Shown one piece after another: positions 1 through 52,151 of a stretch of DNA of 64,000 nucleotides (position 1 is the first letter of the stretch; the number at the start of each line of letters is the position of its first letter). Both the position numbers and the translations under genes were made by a program. The DNA comes from Eleginops maclovinus (Eukaryota; Chordata; Actinopteri; Perciformes; Eleginopidae). The stretch covers positions 16,322,927 to 16,386,926 of the forward strand of contig NC_086366.1 in NCBI RefSeq assembly GCF_036324505.1, given 5' to 3'. The notes beneath the pieces were generated by a model. It was not told where the DNA came from. It saw only the letters and a program-made list of their open reading frames with translations, and ran no database searches.

Positions 1-2106
1 TCACACTTCTCATTACTCCATAGTGAGAGGCCAATCTGAGGGAGTGTGAGGATCGTGTGTGTGCCTGTGTGAGTGTGATTGGAGCAACTGCACATCAGTG
101 TCTCACTAAACCCTTGTCCGTCTTCACCTCTGTTCCTATAGTTGTGAGTCAGATAAATTGGAGAAGCTACACCTGGCAAACCAAGCACTTGATATATCGT
201 TGAAGAAACTTGAGCGGTTCAATTTTTTTGAATACCGTAATAAGTGTTGCTGGGCTGGATAACAGCGTTTAGTGTCAGGGTATAGTTCAGATCCTGCCAC
301 TGTGATTATCATTTATTACAGGAGCAATATGTAAGACATGTCTAAAGGTTTCAAAGAAAAAAGGCCACAGCATATAACCTCGACTACGGGCTCCGTAAAA
401 TCTAAAAGAACAGTATTCAGTTCTTCCTGAAACATACATTTTGTGATTCACCATGTCCTCTCAAGGTACAAGTGGTATTACAAGACAGAACAGATTGTTA
501 AGCATGCTCATTTCAGTAGTTTTTTCTGCATTTGCTTTGAAAACACTGTAAATCAGGGGTGTCCAAAACTGTTTCACTGAGGGCCACATACAGAAAAACA
601 TACGAATGGCTGGGCCACTCAGAGGTGAGGTATAATGCCTCATAAGTTAAGTTTTAAGTTAGCAAAATCAATCAAATGTTGGTAAATTATGCTTCATACT
701 TAAATATGCTTTAAGCAAACAACCGCCTACATCACAGCTCTCCATAGGGTTTACTTTATTTTGATATAATAAGTGTTGGCAGCTCATTCCTTAAAACACA
801 AGCCTCAAATTGCTTATAATAAGGGGATATATGAAGGGTCTATTTCAAGCTTGTTATGCAAATAAGGTTGTTTTTTTAAATCAACAAAGTTTTGTTAGAA
901 AATGTTTTCAACTTTAAATGATGGACTTGATTTTAAAGGGTGCTTATTAAGACATGAATAATACTGTGTTATATATGTTAAAATATATATTTAAGAAGTA
1001 CAATATTAGAAAAGTACAAGTTCCAGGTGGGGGCCATATTCCATTATACTTTTAGAATCCGCTGAGGGCCAATTAAAAAAAAACAAAAAACGGGCTGCAG
1101 TTCGGACACCCCTGCTGTTAACCTTTCACATTCTGTTGATAATGTCAGTTCATTCTTTTACATGATCCAAACTAAAAATTGACCCATATCTTACACATTA
1201 CCCTTTAATGTACAAAATGTTAACATCTCTGAAGTAATCATTTCATATTTCGTGGGGGAATAAGGAAGTGTTCATTATTTGTGATGGGGTCACAATTTCC
1301 TTGGGTCAGGTGTTAAAAATAATTTTGTGTCTCAAGCTAAAAAAAGGGGAAACATATTTGTATTAATATTTATTATGTTATTTATATATTATGTTATTTT
1401 AGTCTGTTAATAAATTAAAAGTGTCAACTAAGCACTTAAACCATTATTCAAGTATTAAACTCTGCTCTCTTTGCCCCGCGTCAAAACTGAGGATTTGCAT
1501 CAATCATCCAAGTGAATTATGCTGCACTATTTGGATTTGCTACAAAGGCAAAACAATGGAATATCAGCAAGACATGAATGCCGATCGAGTTTATGAAGCT
1601 ATAAACTCCAGACTGCTGCGTGTCAGCTCCCTGTAACAGGGTGGACTGGCAAATAATGCTGAATCCCAAGTTATGTGTGCAATGATGCTTACAGAATACA
1701 TTTCCAATGTTGTTGATTGCAACTTTAGGTGACTACTGATCATAATAGCTCTGCCAGCGTCCGTGATTTGAAAGATAAATGAGCCATTGTTTATAACAAA
1801 GAAACACAGCCGTTGTTAAGAAATTGCAAATGAAGAAGACAATGAGGAAAAAAAAAGAGGTGCTGTGAAAGACAAGAAGTGATGGGAGGAAGACAATACA
1901 ATTAATCCACACTTTCAGGGTGGCGAAAGTTATGGTTTGTTTAAAAGGAAAAAAACAAAACAATACACTGTATCGAAGGTTCTTCAAGACTCAAAAGCAG
2001 TGTAGGTGTTGTCAGATAAAATACCAAAATGTCTGGCTTCTTCCACCTAATACTGTTATTTTATTATTGTGCGTTAGTTTATGTATATGTGCATCTTGAT
2101 ACTCAC
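1..2106. other. dph1 intron 9 (partial)
   Basis: Non-coding sequence downstream of exon 9 on the minus strand. It contains a hAT-type element at 554-1114. I searched it for the next dph1 exon and saw none. The rest is AT-rich without recognisable features. Confidence 0.8.
554..1114. mobile_element. Non-autonomous hAT-type DNA transposon
   Basis: The element starts CAGGGGTGTCCAAAACTG and ends with the inverted counterpart CAGTTCGGACACCCCTG. These are about 17-bp terminal inverted repeats of the type seen in vertebrate hAT/Charlie-like elements, with GGGCCACATAC- and GAGGGCCAATT-type subterminal sequence. The flanks CTGTAAAT (546-553) and CTGTTAAC (1115-1122) agree at 6 of 8 positions, consistent with an aged 8-bp hAT target duplication. 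At 561 bp, and with no transposase frame, it would need an enzyme supplied elsewhere. Confidence 0.7.
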
Positions 2107-39098
<36,992 letters not shown>

Positions 39099-40867
39099 GT
39101 TTTCCTCACCAAAACATGAAACATGTGAGGAAGAGAAAGGCGAAATCAATCGAGTGAAGAGGTCAGTGGAGAGAAGTCGAGCACCGATGTTATCGATGTC
39201 AGTGAACGGGACGGTGACAGGATCATACCGAGAGACGCGAAAATGTACTTGCATCGTCCACATTGGCTATAATAACATCATCAAAATAAATAATACATTT
39301 TGTAAAGCCCTATTAGTACACTTCCCAATTTCACAAAATAATGTGTTTCATAAATAAAACTAAATTAATGTAAAACTACAAACTAATACTGTACAATATG
39401 TAGGAAAAAACTTAAATCAAATATTGTGCAGCCAAATGTATACCACGAGCGACAGCTCCATAGTATCTTAGGGTTTATATTTAGTGTTCTTTTTTATAGG
39501 ACAGAAAAGGTGAACCTAATTATGAAAAAAAACATAATAGTAAAGGAAAGATGAGAATATGCAATTTACATCACACAAGTAATTCAGTTAGGCTTAGAGT
39601 ACAACGTACATTTTATTTAAAATAACAATGCACATATACTACCGTAAAACATATATTATTATTTTTTTCTTCTCAGTCTATATTAATTAAGGTTTAGTGT
39701 GATTGTGTGTTTGTAAGAGATAGATAAAGACTGCGAAAGAGAAAAAGAGAGCGGGAGAAAGAGGGAGGGAGACAGAGGGAAAGAGTGAAATACTCAGTTT
39801 ATCTAGTGCATTATAGTGGATTAGAACGTTATCTACGTTATTATTGACTAGTGTGGGGTTTATTTGATCAGCAAATTAGTGTTATTTTATGAAAGCTGTC
39901 TCCCTCTGCAAACTGAGCTCGGCAACTCTGGCCATCTCCCCTGTTGTTGGCTGGTTAATGAATTGTTGTTACATGTAGGTTTACTGTTTGTTGTGTCATT
40001 TCATATTTTGTCATATGGTGTCAGGAAGCCGTCAGCCCAGCGCAGACAGGGACAGTGGGAGGGATCGAGCAGGAAGCTGCCCGGTGGAGGGGCTCAGGCA
40101 GTACAACATACTTTCTTCCTCATTTATCGCACCAACCAGCTCTGATCCATAGATGGGAAGCAGAGAGATATTCACAGACCAGATCAGAGAAATGCAACCA
40201 TTCCAAGTGGAAAGGACTGCTGAAATAAGGGATTTTGAGGGGACCGAACTCTTTTTTTTTAAGGAGGATTTGAGGAGTCTGCGTTTATTATCCGACATCA
40301 GAGGAGGAATGTGAATCCACAAAACTTATGTTAATTAGAGATGTTAACGAATATGATGCGATTAGAACGGCTCTGAAGCACCTCGCTATAACATGAACTG
40401 AAATAAGTGTTTTTTGGAGGACTGCTGTTCATCGTCCAATTGCCCCCATAACTGATTGGCAGCCTGTACGGTTAATTTGCTTCCAAAAAGGAGTTGGCTA
40501 TCAGAGGTTGTTTCGGACTATTGTGCGTTTGTGCTTTTCACAGATACTGGAGTTACCATTATTTCGGACCGAGGGGATGAATTCAGAGGGTCTGTTTTGC
40601 AACAATTGTAGCCTAATTTCCCAGGTCTGACTACGGTCTGCCAGACTTCGGGACAAGGAGATTTTTGTTTGTTGTCAGTGCAGTCTGCAGTGCAACTCAC
40701 TACAGCGGACCGCGAGAAATTCTTGAGGAGTGACAACTGACATTCACACCGCAAACCGAGAAAGCTCCGGATCAACTTTAAAACTGAAGCGCGCAAGTTT
40801 AAAGTCTGGAATATAAGAATAGATGATTCTCAGAGGAAAGAAGACAACATACACCTAGGCCTACAAA
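39099..40867. promoter_or_regulatory. Divergent dph1 / putative rtn4rl1 promoter and 5' UTR region
   Basis: The 1.77 kb between two divergent start codons must hold both 5' UTRs and promoters. A GA-rich purine tract lies at about 39728-39792. The part from about 40000 to 40867 is richer in GC and CpG than the surrounding introns, as expected for a 5' UTR on the plus strand. I cannot place transcription start sites or a TATA box with confidence. Confidence 0.5.
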
Positions 40868-40880
40868 ATGTTCAAAAGGG
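40868..40880 (+). CDS. rtn4rl1: Putative rtn4rl1 first coding exon (13 nt)
   Basis: ATG TTC AAA AGG G followed by a strong donor GTGAGT at 40881, giving MFKRG. Human RTN4RL1 begins MLRKG, and as I recall its first coding exon is equally tiny and splits at the same Gly codon. RTN4RL1 is a GPI-anchored leucine-rich-repeat protein of the Nogo receptor family on neurons. In human it lies head-to-head with DPH1, the same arrangement as here. The leucine-rich-repeat exon is not in the window, so the first intron would be more than 23 kb; a large first intron is also known in human. The call rests on synteny plus five residues and a splice site. Confidence 0.6.
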
Positions 40881-41654
40881 GTGAGTAATTCTTAACTTCA
40901 GCCCCGAAATCAATTACGCGATTTTGGCTATTTTGTAATGCAGCCATAATGCGAGTTGTGCCTTTATAATGTGTACCGATTTAATGCACTACTTTATACC
41001 GTTATGAAGCTCCACGTTTAAATATGACATATTCATAATGCACAGCGTTGCCCAACAGATGTGTTATTTAAGACGATGCGCCATTTGAAGAGCATATTTA
41101 ATTTGCACGGAATATTTCTGGGAATTAAATATTCATTTTTGAAAGGAAACATGGGGACGAGTATGTGATATTAATACAGCTGATGCCGCACTGCAGTTTA
41201 TGAGTTGCGCCCGGGTCACAAGGCTATCTCTCCGAGCATTGCACTCTGCTGAAGCATTATTATTTGCTGTGTGTCAGTACATCTAGATGTGATGGATCAA
41301 ACCGCAGTTCACAAGGTTATTCTCCACTGGCTACACACTATATTAACACTCAAGACCTTTAGCTCTTCATATGAAAGGGGAGAACTCCTTAAACCTTTAA
41401 TATCAAAATTCCCCATGAGATACAAATTAGACAACAGACTCCTTTTTGATGATCTTTTGTCCCAAGGACATTTTATTTCTTTTTATAGTCCTTAATTTGC
41501 CACACAGCTGCAAAACTGTCTGCACTGGGTGTCTAATAACAGTGGGAATAAAAAAAACTTGAATCTCTAATGAGAATAGATTACAGAGTAATACATGCTC
41601 CCATTGTGCCATTATCGAGGGAGTGAAATAATAGTAAAATTAAACTGTTCCTCA

Positions 41655-41723
41655 TTTTGCTAGAGCCATTGGAGCACCTCAGGGAGCTTGGGAGGTCCCT
41701 AGACCCCACTTAAAGAACCACTG
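41655..41723. mobile_element. Possible hAT element end
   Basis: Reads CTCAGGGAGCTTGGGAGG, then TCCCTAGACCCCACTTAAAG and AACCACTG. This resembles the terminal part of vertebrate hAT elements that end GGACCCCACTTTGAGAACCACTG. I found no matching opposite end, so this is a fragment at best. Confidence 0.4.
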
Positions 41724-44210
41724 CATTAGACCAAGCCCTGCATATCACTTGCATGTCATGAGTGACAAAAAGCCTGCTCTGTTTTGTTATTTTCATGCAG
41801 TTTATATATAGCAAAGAGCAATCTCTCACACATACACAAACACAGATACATGCTTGGTGGGGGTAATCATACAACAATCACAGTTGGTCTTATGTTTGTA
41901 CAATATTTAGTCTGTCTTGTGAAAAGTACCCCATCTGTTTAGACTGTGTGCATTTCTGTGGTGAGCCTCAGGGGCAGAGCAAAACAACATGTTTTCCTTA
42001 CTGGCGTTAGATCGATTATTGCTGTTCCAATAGTCGAGATGAAACACACCATGGTGATGAGTGCTTACACAATAGCTATAACAGCATTGAGTAAATGATT
42101 ATTGTTTAAACCTGCATTCCCATAACCAATCTCTTTTATCATTTGTAAGAAGTGTGAACTAGCATGAGTCACAGTTGGGTTCCAGAATAGGCTCTTTACT
42201 GTTTAATGTGTGAGCAAACATGTCTGTCTCTCTTTTTATGTCAAATTATGGGCATGCTGATAAACGCTATTACTCTTGACAACTTATCATTATTATCAGC
42301 AGAACCTTAAGAAGGGGATTTCCTACCGCACACATTCATCTTCCTTTTATGTTGAGGGTTAAATGGAGAAAACAGAAGTGAGTGGCATTTGATGATTTTG
42401 TACTCAGGACATGCTTCATCCCTGATCTGCACAAGGTTTATGTATGTGAATCAGCTGTCCTACCACTGCTCAGTACTGGACAGAAAATCACTTCATTCAC
42501 GACAAAGGACTTCAAAGCACAGATTTCACTAGTCTGCCAAAAGTGCTCAGTATGCCAGCATGTCTGAGTCTACAATAGTGAGGCAGAGATGCGTCAGCCT
42601 TGGCAGGAACAGTGCAGAGGTTCTCTGGTGAATTTGAATTTTTTTGCATCTGAAATAACACATCCTATGGAGCCTGGCTGAAGCACTGGGGACAGCATTT
42701 GCTGTGAAATATCCACTATTCAGCAATCACATAGAAGAAAAGTGCCCTAGTTCTCTTCCAAGTGGAATTCACATTGTTTGCTGTTGTGGCTAATTACCAT
42801 GTTAATGGCGTGGGCATGTAGACGTTATGATGGCCTTTTGATTCACACGTTGTCTGACAGTCTCCGGTTGCTGATCTCTTCATCTGCCGGCCGTGAGTTT
42901 GTACAGGTTGATCAATGCTGCCACAAGGTGTGATCATGTCCATGCCATACACAAACATGTCTAAACATGTACATTAGTTGTGGTGTGTATCCAACTGCAG
43001 GTGAGACACCACAGCCTTCATATCTCTGTTTGAACAGTCAGAATGGTGTTTGTGATCCTGATTGTGTGTCTTTTCGATGGATTTTAGAATGACATGTGTG
43101 AATGAGTGGGTCGCTGGTTACATGTGTATATTTATCTAGCCATGCATAGTCTACTTGTCACTCCATTTCTGTATTGGCTTTTCTGTCTATCTCCCTGTCT
43201 TGCTTTCACAATCTCTCTTTTCCTTCAAAGTCAGTCAGCCATAGAGTGGGCACAAGGGATGATCTGTCAGAACAGCCCCGAGATGTCCACTGAACATACC
43301 GTGCTGTTACGTGCTGTAATTCCTGCTACATGTTATTCAGGATTATTGGAAGGGCTAAGCCGAGGGTTTTTTCTGCTTTGTGCCACCTTTTGGCGTGATC
43401 CATGCATACAAGCAGCGACAGACAGGCAGGCAACACTTATGTCAATGTGCTAAAACCCTAACAAAAAAAGATTAGCGTACTTACGACCGTGTTCCTCAAT
43501 CTTTCTGAGGACACTCAGCTGATTTCAGTTATTTCATATACGCAAAGGATTTTGCATATTTTAGGCCTTTTACTATGAATGTGTTGCTGACCTTTATGTC
43601 ATACATTTTCTCACCCCCATGGGCAGCCACTGTTTTATATTAATCTTAGAACAGCATGAAAATCAATTTGCAAAGACTAGAAACATGCTTGAGATTATCC
43701 CTCACAAAATGAATACACCCATGTTTCTAAACCTTTACGCAGGGTGCATGTTATTATAACAGGAAGAAACTATTTTCAATTACTTTGGTGCTTTTAAGTA
43801 CATGTCTCAACACATTTGACTTTTCAAAGCAACTCTTTGAATAAGAAACACAACTGTTCCACATTGTATCTACTTACTCTACACAGGGACAATGTGACAA
43901 TGTGTGACTCTAAAAATGTAGGCAACTTAATAAACACAAGAAGGATTACTTATAACAAGTATGTTTTGAGTCTCTACAAGTACATCTTCATCCTGTACTA
44001 GAAATTTATGTCACGCTCTGGAAAACTGGAATGCTTTGGCTGTAATGTAACACATACATCATTTGTATAACAGCCTAAAATATGCTAAATAACTTGTAAG
44101 CAGCTTCACGCCTTAACACCTATCTTCATACTGTACCTGAACTAAGCTAATCCATCATCAACTATAAATCTCAGTTCTTAACATAAAGTAGGTCCCGGAA
44201 GGCTGAATTA

Positions 44211-44395
<185 letters not shown>

Positions 44396-47300
44396 TTATG
44401 GTAGGGTCCGCTTTTTTAAAGTGTCAGACTTGCAAGATGAGACTAATTGGGAAATGCATTTGCATTTAACGTGATGATTTTTTTAATGGAATGTAGCGCA
44501 AAGAAAACAAAATGCTTTGTAAGAACAGATCATACAAGCTTTATGATTGTGCACACGCGCAAATGCATCAGCAATCATATGAATACTAATTAATTTACTT
44601 TTTTTACATTCTGGCATAAAGATATAATTTGAAAAAAGCACAACAGTCGGTGGTTTAATCTTCCATTTCCACTTGGTTGATTGGCAATATTCTGAGATAA
44701 TTACTTGTAGTGATTATGCAATGTTGTAGCATTCAAAACTATATTTTGTAAATCAACCGCAATCACGCACACCAATGTTAAAGTAGCACATTGCTCATGT
44801 TGTTATTAGTACATGGAGAAAGGTTTGCAGAATATGCCATTAATAAGTTCAGCACAATGAATACAGCGTTTCTCTGCTGTATCTCACAGTGGCGTCAGAG
44901 CAGCCCTACAGCCAACACAGCTCTAATTTTGGTTTTCAGTATATCTAAAAAACTCACATGTCAAGGGGCTCCTCTCTTCTGCCAGGGAGATGTTTTTAAC
45001 CAAAGGATGATATGACTCACAGTCATCAAGTGCTATGTAGGTAATTATAAACCCACAAAATATTAAAGCCATTAAAATATACTGTATATCACCTAATCAC
45101 AAACAGGTTTTTCTCAGTAGGCGACACAGGAATGACCCCAAAGCAAACCCCATGCAATTCATTTTATATGACTAAATTAATGTGCACAAGAGCATTAAAT
45201 GCCCAACTGTCAGTGTAGTATGTTGCAAAGTTTGAGCAATCACCAAGGCCAAGAGAGAGTTCTATTTAAAGAGAAAAGATTCCCCGTTCATATGATCATC
45301 TTCCTAATCCTCTCACAGTGTCGGCCCACTGCTATCACTCCTTGTCAACTTTGCATTGTTGTACTTTACAGCCGGGCTTGTGTCTCCGTGCGTGTGAGAG
45401 GCAGTGTGGACTGATGACTGAGGGTTTAGAGGTTTAGAGGTAGAAGGTTTGAAGAGAAGTGAAGAGGATAATGTAGAGGGGAGCAAAAATATAAACCTCA
45501 AACTGATCCCCTAAATCTATCTAAGCCGCATGAAAAATAGAAAGCATATCTGAGAGGAGGACAACATTTCTACTCCTGTCTGTCACTTGTTTATAAAAAT
45601 ACCTTTTTCAGTTTAAAATGGAAGAATCAAGTATCCATGAAAATTAGATTCACAAGCATACACTTTAACTGGTAGCCCTCAGATTAAGCACAGAAAACAC
45701 AGGATCAAGAGTAATTGACAGATGAACATTTCCAATTATTGGAAAGCAGAATCACATTTATTATACTGCCAAACAATGCACCCCTGGCCCCCCAGTGCAT
45801 TCCAAACATCTCATTTAGCCAAAGGAGACTGATCCAATCCAAAAGCCATTTATTTAGTGGCCAATACTCTGAAGTGTTTCCATGGAAGCCACTGGCACAG
45901 TTTCAGCACATGACACAAAACAGAAGATGACAAATAATTAACAAGAGTGTGTGTGTCTATATGGAGAAGACATCACTGACTGGTGTGCATGTCGCATTTT
46001 TTTTGTCATAAACTGTTTCTGGAAGCCATTTTTCACTCTTGCCTGTCAACCATTTCACACTGAATTACTGCATGAGGGCTTGGAGTTTAGAAGAGGGTGC
46101 AGTGCTCTTATGCAGCTGAGGACTCTCTTATTTATGCAGTCTGAAGAGACATCTGAGTGATTAAATCCACAGGACATTCCGACTTGGAAAGGGAGTCAGG
46201 GGTGAAAATTACAGCACATGAATGGAAAAAAATCTGTCCATCTCCATTTGCCCTTTAAAAAAAAAATCACCTGATTCTTGTGCGAACGCCTTCTTCTCAG
46301 CCTTTGTTGTGGAAATGAGATTCATGGATGGTCATTAGTGGATGATAATGAGGTGAAAGAGACAAACAACCTAAGCCCTGTTGGTTTTTCTAATATTAAT
46401 AATTAATTTCTGATTAAGTGGCTAATTGGAGTTTAAAGGTCAATGTCAATGAGAATGCCATAGATCCTAGAAGACAAGAGGGGGGAGGGGGAGGGGCAGA
46501 GGGAGACAGTCCAGGATACTGTTGACAGTAATCCCAGGTGCTCTCCAGTTACTTTGACAGCTCTCCCCCTTCCTGAGCCATCCTCCCCAGGCGACACTGC
46601 CTTTGTGTGCTGAGGACAGCAATTCAGCTACACCAACACCTGGGCATCTGCCCTTTTGGCATTGAGAGTTAGCAAAAGCCTCAAGATAGAGTGGCATATC
46701 ATTGCAAGATAGAGCAGAGGTCAAGAAAAAGGGACAAGGGAGCATCTGTCATGAACATTGGCATCCTTATTATCAAGCAAAGAGAGGGATGGATTGGTAG
46801 GTAGTTTGTCACTGCTTGTTACTGTTCCATTAGACTCAACTTTTTTTTTGGTTTCCATATAAAAAGTTGTGCACTGTACCTGATACCTTTTTTAATACCA
46901 CCTTCAAGAAAGCTTTGAAGATACTCTAAGGTGAGGTTAAAACACTGCAGGCCACTGATGGGTGAGAGGATTGTCATTAGCGGGTCAAGGGACATTTTGC
47001 ACAAAGCCTGCACCCATATATTCTTTCCTTTTTTTCATTACTCAAGCCAGATAAAATAAAAATGGCATCCTGCAAAGCTATGCTGTACCCCACGCCTTGA
47101 AATGAAAAAAGTGCAGATGTTACTATGTTCGGTTGCTGATTTAAATAATTTATCGAGTCTCAAGTTGACATTTAATTTTCAAGCGATGGTGCTACAGCTA
47201 ACAGCTGATCTTCTGCCTACACCAAGGTTATTTTCTATATTGGGAAAACAAAATGTCTAAAGGTGCCTGGTACCAAAACTGTGTCAAGTCAGGTTGAGTG

Positions 47301-50300
47301 GAGCATGTAGTGGAAGTTAGATTTATGTGAGCTTAGGCATGTATTAGATATGTACACACTTGCATGTGTACCCATCAGTGTGACATTAAGTCTGAACTGA
47401 TCTGACTCCTGGCACTGATTCATCTTGTTTATATGCATCAGATTCATCTCAAACTCCATCCATGTCACAGTCAGAACTCATTTTATTTGAAAACAATGGC
47501 TAATACGGTCTCTGGAGTATGCAGGCTTAAAGAGGCTTTCAAATGAAAGTTTCTGCTCTGGCTGCTGAGTGAAATTAAAACACTCAGTAGGGAATGTGAT
47601 GAAGAGAAAGGAGCAACAATCATCTTTCAGTCTATTTTCCAAGGCTTTGTCACTCTCATCTCCTGCTCCACAGCTCCAAGGATAGCCGGCCTCCTAGCCC
47701 GTGGCTTTAATGAGACAGGCTAGTGTCACAGTCACATCTGAGCTTAGTGCTTGTAATATCTGCCGTTGTTCTGGCAAATGTTATCCGTGCTCATACCTCT
47801 GTGACGGCTCAGACTGACTTTTGGGAACAGTCAGGACTCAGGTAATTGGTGCAGCCTGTTAAGATTAATTCTGTTCTGCTATGATAATGCACGCTGTGTC
47901 CTGTGATACTGCAACTGCATAACCACTTAAAGCCCAGTCCCACTCTAACCTATTTCAGGGTGATAAGGGTAATTTGAGGTGCCATTGCAATCTCGGGCTC
48001 TACTTAAAGTGTGTGGACTTCCTTTTACAATCATCTAAGTTACAAACAAAAATTCCTTGAAAGCTGCATGATTTAATTGCATTTCATATTTCAAGAGTGA
48101 ATCATCGGGATACAGGCTTGCACCAGATGTTGCCTAGTATAATGGCTAGAGGAGGACACTCTAAGATCAAACAGATAGTCAAGGAGAGGATGGATGAGTA
48201 TTATTTGAAGGGCAGGACTGAGAGACAGATGGAGTTGTAGTAATTGCAGAATATAGGCCACGGTCTTTTCTACAATCACACCACTTTTTATATTCAGATC
48301 CCTCACAATTGTCTTAGAGTGGTCCTAAATGTATTTTATAAAAGCATAATCATGTGTTGACCTTATTAAAGAATGTACAATAGGGCTTAACATTGATTGG
48401 AGTTACCAGTTATATATACCCCCTATTTTTCTCTAAATGTCAATTTCAAATGCTGTGTTCCTGGTGCAGAAAGGTTCCCCCTCAAACTCTCTCCTTATGT
48501 ATTTTACTGAAGTGAATTCCTTGACACTTGCCTGTTTTCACTACAGGCATTGCATTGGCCCTTGCTCATGAAAACAATTCAAGCCATTTAAAAGTTGCAT
48601 CAGAAACACTGGGTTTGAAACACACAATAGAGATGCAAGGTGCTACGTTGTGTGCCAGAGGTAAGCAAATTATTCCAGTACTTGGGTAACGAATACAGAG
48701 CCATGCTGGACTCAAATGACTTGCTGAGGTGGATTGTGACACATGGTGCATGTGGTACGACCCTTTGATGCATGTTGGTATTGTGCTACATCACATCCTC
48801 TGCCCCTTTTTTTGTTTTGACATTAGGTGTGGCTGGGGAGACCCTGCTTTAGGAAGAATGCGTAGAGACTGTTGAAAAGCCGGAAGCTTGTCGTTTTACA
48901 TTCCAATCACCTTGATCTTGCAGTGTTTCAATTGTGCATCCTAATGAAGCATTTTCCTTCGCACGGCTAAAACCCAGGTGCCTTTCTGTTTAGGTTGAAA
49001 ACGGTTAAGAAAACAAACTTCTCTCAAAACACTTTGTCATTTCGTTCTTGGCTGCACATTTTTGAATAACGTAGGGACAGAGTGGTCTAAAGAGGGAGTA
49101 AGGCCAGTTTGTATGAAAACACCATCAGATATGATTTTATTCACTTGGCAGTGCAGGGGTAGTTTTTATTTTAATGGTGAGTAAAAGGGGAGAGCTTAGA
49201 GCTGTTTTTATTCCGAGGAGAGGTTTCCACCCATCTGCCGTCGTTGGCAAGGGACCTTGAAGAGAAAGCTGCATCCTGCCTCGCCTGCAGTCAAAAAAAG
49301 AAAAAAGAAGCAAGCAAAAAAAAGTCAGCCTAATAAATACTCACAACCATGTCACGGTTCTTTGTAGCTGATGCTCTTATTCAAGGCCTCAATCAAACAC
49401 TGCTCAATTCCTATGGGAGGCTGAGGAAGACAGAGATGCCACAGTCTGACAGGGAAGCCTGCCAAGGCTCTGCCCCACACCCCAGTATAAGATCAATCTC
49501 TTAGCCATGTTTGCACCCCTGACAGCTCTAACTCTGACAAAAACTAAGTCTCTTTATTCCCCAGATGGCCTGGAACAGCCTACAGTTTGCCCTAAGCAAT
49601 CACGCTAATATGCCCCCAGCCCCAATGCTGGGACCTGCAAGACATTAAAGTGTTGTTTGGAAAATGGAATGTAATCTAGAGGGTAAATATAGCAGATGTC
49701 ATCTGCTGCCAGCTCTCCAGCGAAACAATAAACAGAACATGGCGGTGGAATACTGACTTTATATATTGCTGAGCTTGGGTTACATAAGATTTATGAACTG
49801 CCAAGACAGTAACAATTCAATGTGGGGGGGATTGATGGTGTTTGGTGCTAAAACTCCTCTAGCTGGGACATTAACTCAGCAGATTTGTCCCTGTCTTTAC
49901 AAGCACAGCGTTGTCAATTATTCAAAAGAGCCAAACAACAGCCCTGAAAAAGACTGCACTTGGTGTGTGCAGCTCATTTACACATCTCTATTCCCAGAAG
50001 TGTGCTCATGTGTTTAGGCCATAATAAGAGCTGGTCTTTCATCCCTTTGTGTACGTGTGCTAATTCACACTATTGTTAGCGTGAGTCCCCTCTTTCCTCA
50101 AAGACAAGGGTATCTAGGGAGAACAGATAGGCACTGAAGATAAGGTAACACAAATTATTATTAATAAAACTTGTTTAGTTGCTCACTTCATAGAAATAGA
50201 AGGAGAAAGGAGACTTAAATATAACGTAGCAGATAGAGGGCCAAAGAGACAGGGAGAGAGCACAAGGAAAGGCATTAGGCTTTGTCACTGCTCTAATGGA

Positions 50301-51308
50301 AGAAGCAGGTTTTTTGTGTCACGGCTGCTCTCCCCACTGATGGATGAGGAGGTTAACAGTCACTGTAAGTTAGGAGGCCGAGTGCACAACATCCTCTAGA
50401 GCTACTTTTGAAACAGACCTCCTGTAGCTGCTGATAAGTCATATAACCGATCTGAATCTGACTTGTAACCCATCTTACCTACATTGTGATAACAAACAGA
50501 AACCTGGCCGCGTTGTCGCAATAGTATGCTTTGACATTTTTATGTGGCTATATTTGGCAGGCTGCGTTGTTTACTCTACCTACAGTACATCCCTTTATAT
50601 ATTCATTTTACACTCTCCAGGGAATGTTAGACATTCTCTTTGAGAGACCACAAAGTATGCCAAAGATGTAAATTGTGAAACTCTGCATGGTATTTAACTG
50701 GATGACTTTCTAAACACAGAATGCTTGCAGAGGGAGAGCCTGTGATACACTGGTCAAAGGGAAGTTAATAAATTCAATAACATTGTCAACATTGAAAAAA
50801 GTACAAAGAGTTGTTGAAAGTGAGAGGGGCTAAAAGGAGAACATGATAAAGGAGAATGGAGGACTGGTATGAAGGGAATAAGAGATAAAGTCGGCTGTAG
50901 TGATGTCTGAGGGAGTATATGTTTGTGTCTGAGATGGTGTCATTGGCATTAAAAGCATCTAACTCTATACCTATAGAGTTATGCCCATTTCCATGGACCA
51001 GTGTGGATGCAGCAATTTTTTTTTTTTCAGGATCAAGCAGATAATTATTATAAGCACACTAAAAAAATATTATAAGCTCTGTTAAAGGGACTGTTTGATA
51101 GGTCAGACGAACACAGGAGAGTGGAGTTTTCCAGTGTGCAACCAGATGTCAAAATGTTGTTAGTAATTCTAACCTTACTACGAAATGTTATAATGTAACC
51201 ACATCAACCTACCAAGTAATTATGTTTCACAACGTTGAATATAATGTTATGTTGTTCTCGACCTATGCTTTCCATTTGTGTATGAGGATGTTCATTGAAC
51301 CAGGATAT

Positions 51309-51416
<108 letters not shown>

Positions 51417-52006
51417 CAACATGCTTCTTGGCACAGGGATAAAGGTACTACACTTGGTTACACTTCACAACATAGGGGGACAGAGAACAAATTTCAATAT
51501 TACATATTCAGACTTTTTTCAGGTTTTTTTCCTTTAAAAGTAATGTTATCTAAGAACTGACAGATGGTTTGAGAGTAAAATAATATAAGGTTAACCACTT
51601 CAGGAGACCTTATCAAATATAAGTCTGTCTTACTAGCACTGCACAGTCCATATGATCAGTACAGTCCTAAAATCTCAGACTGAGCCTTTTTAAAACACAA
51701 AAGAATATAACATCTGAGAAATGAAAAAGAAAAAAAGGTATTATATAAAGACTCCTAAAATAACTTTCACTACAGCTTTTTAAGTTTTAATGTATTAGAA
51801 ATGATGTTTCTCGATTGGTAAAAGATGATTCCTCTAGAAAAGTAAAAAAAACAATTATACAGATGTTTATTTCCAAATTTCACAGCATGTTTAAGATGTA
51901 AACACCCTCCTTTTCCCAAAGTCTCCACACAGTACAAGTTACATGATGTGGCAGAGAAGAAGGCGCGCCTAGAGCTGAATCTGACAGGGCCCCTCACAGC
52001 AGGCAC

Positions 52007-52151
<145 letters not shown>

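Noticed and set aside
1..2106. miR-132/miR-212 hairpins expected near the 3' side of DPH1 in vertebrates
   Set aside because: I looked for their mature sequences on both strands and did not see them; they would lie further left, outside the window.
41271..41495. Small ORF downstream of the putative rtn4rl1 exon
   Set aside because: No signal peptide or leucine-rich-repeat start, and no acceptor that would join MFKRG to it sensibly.
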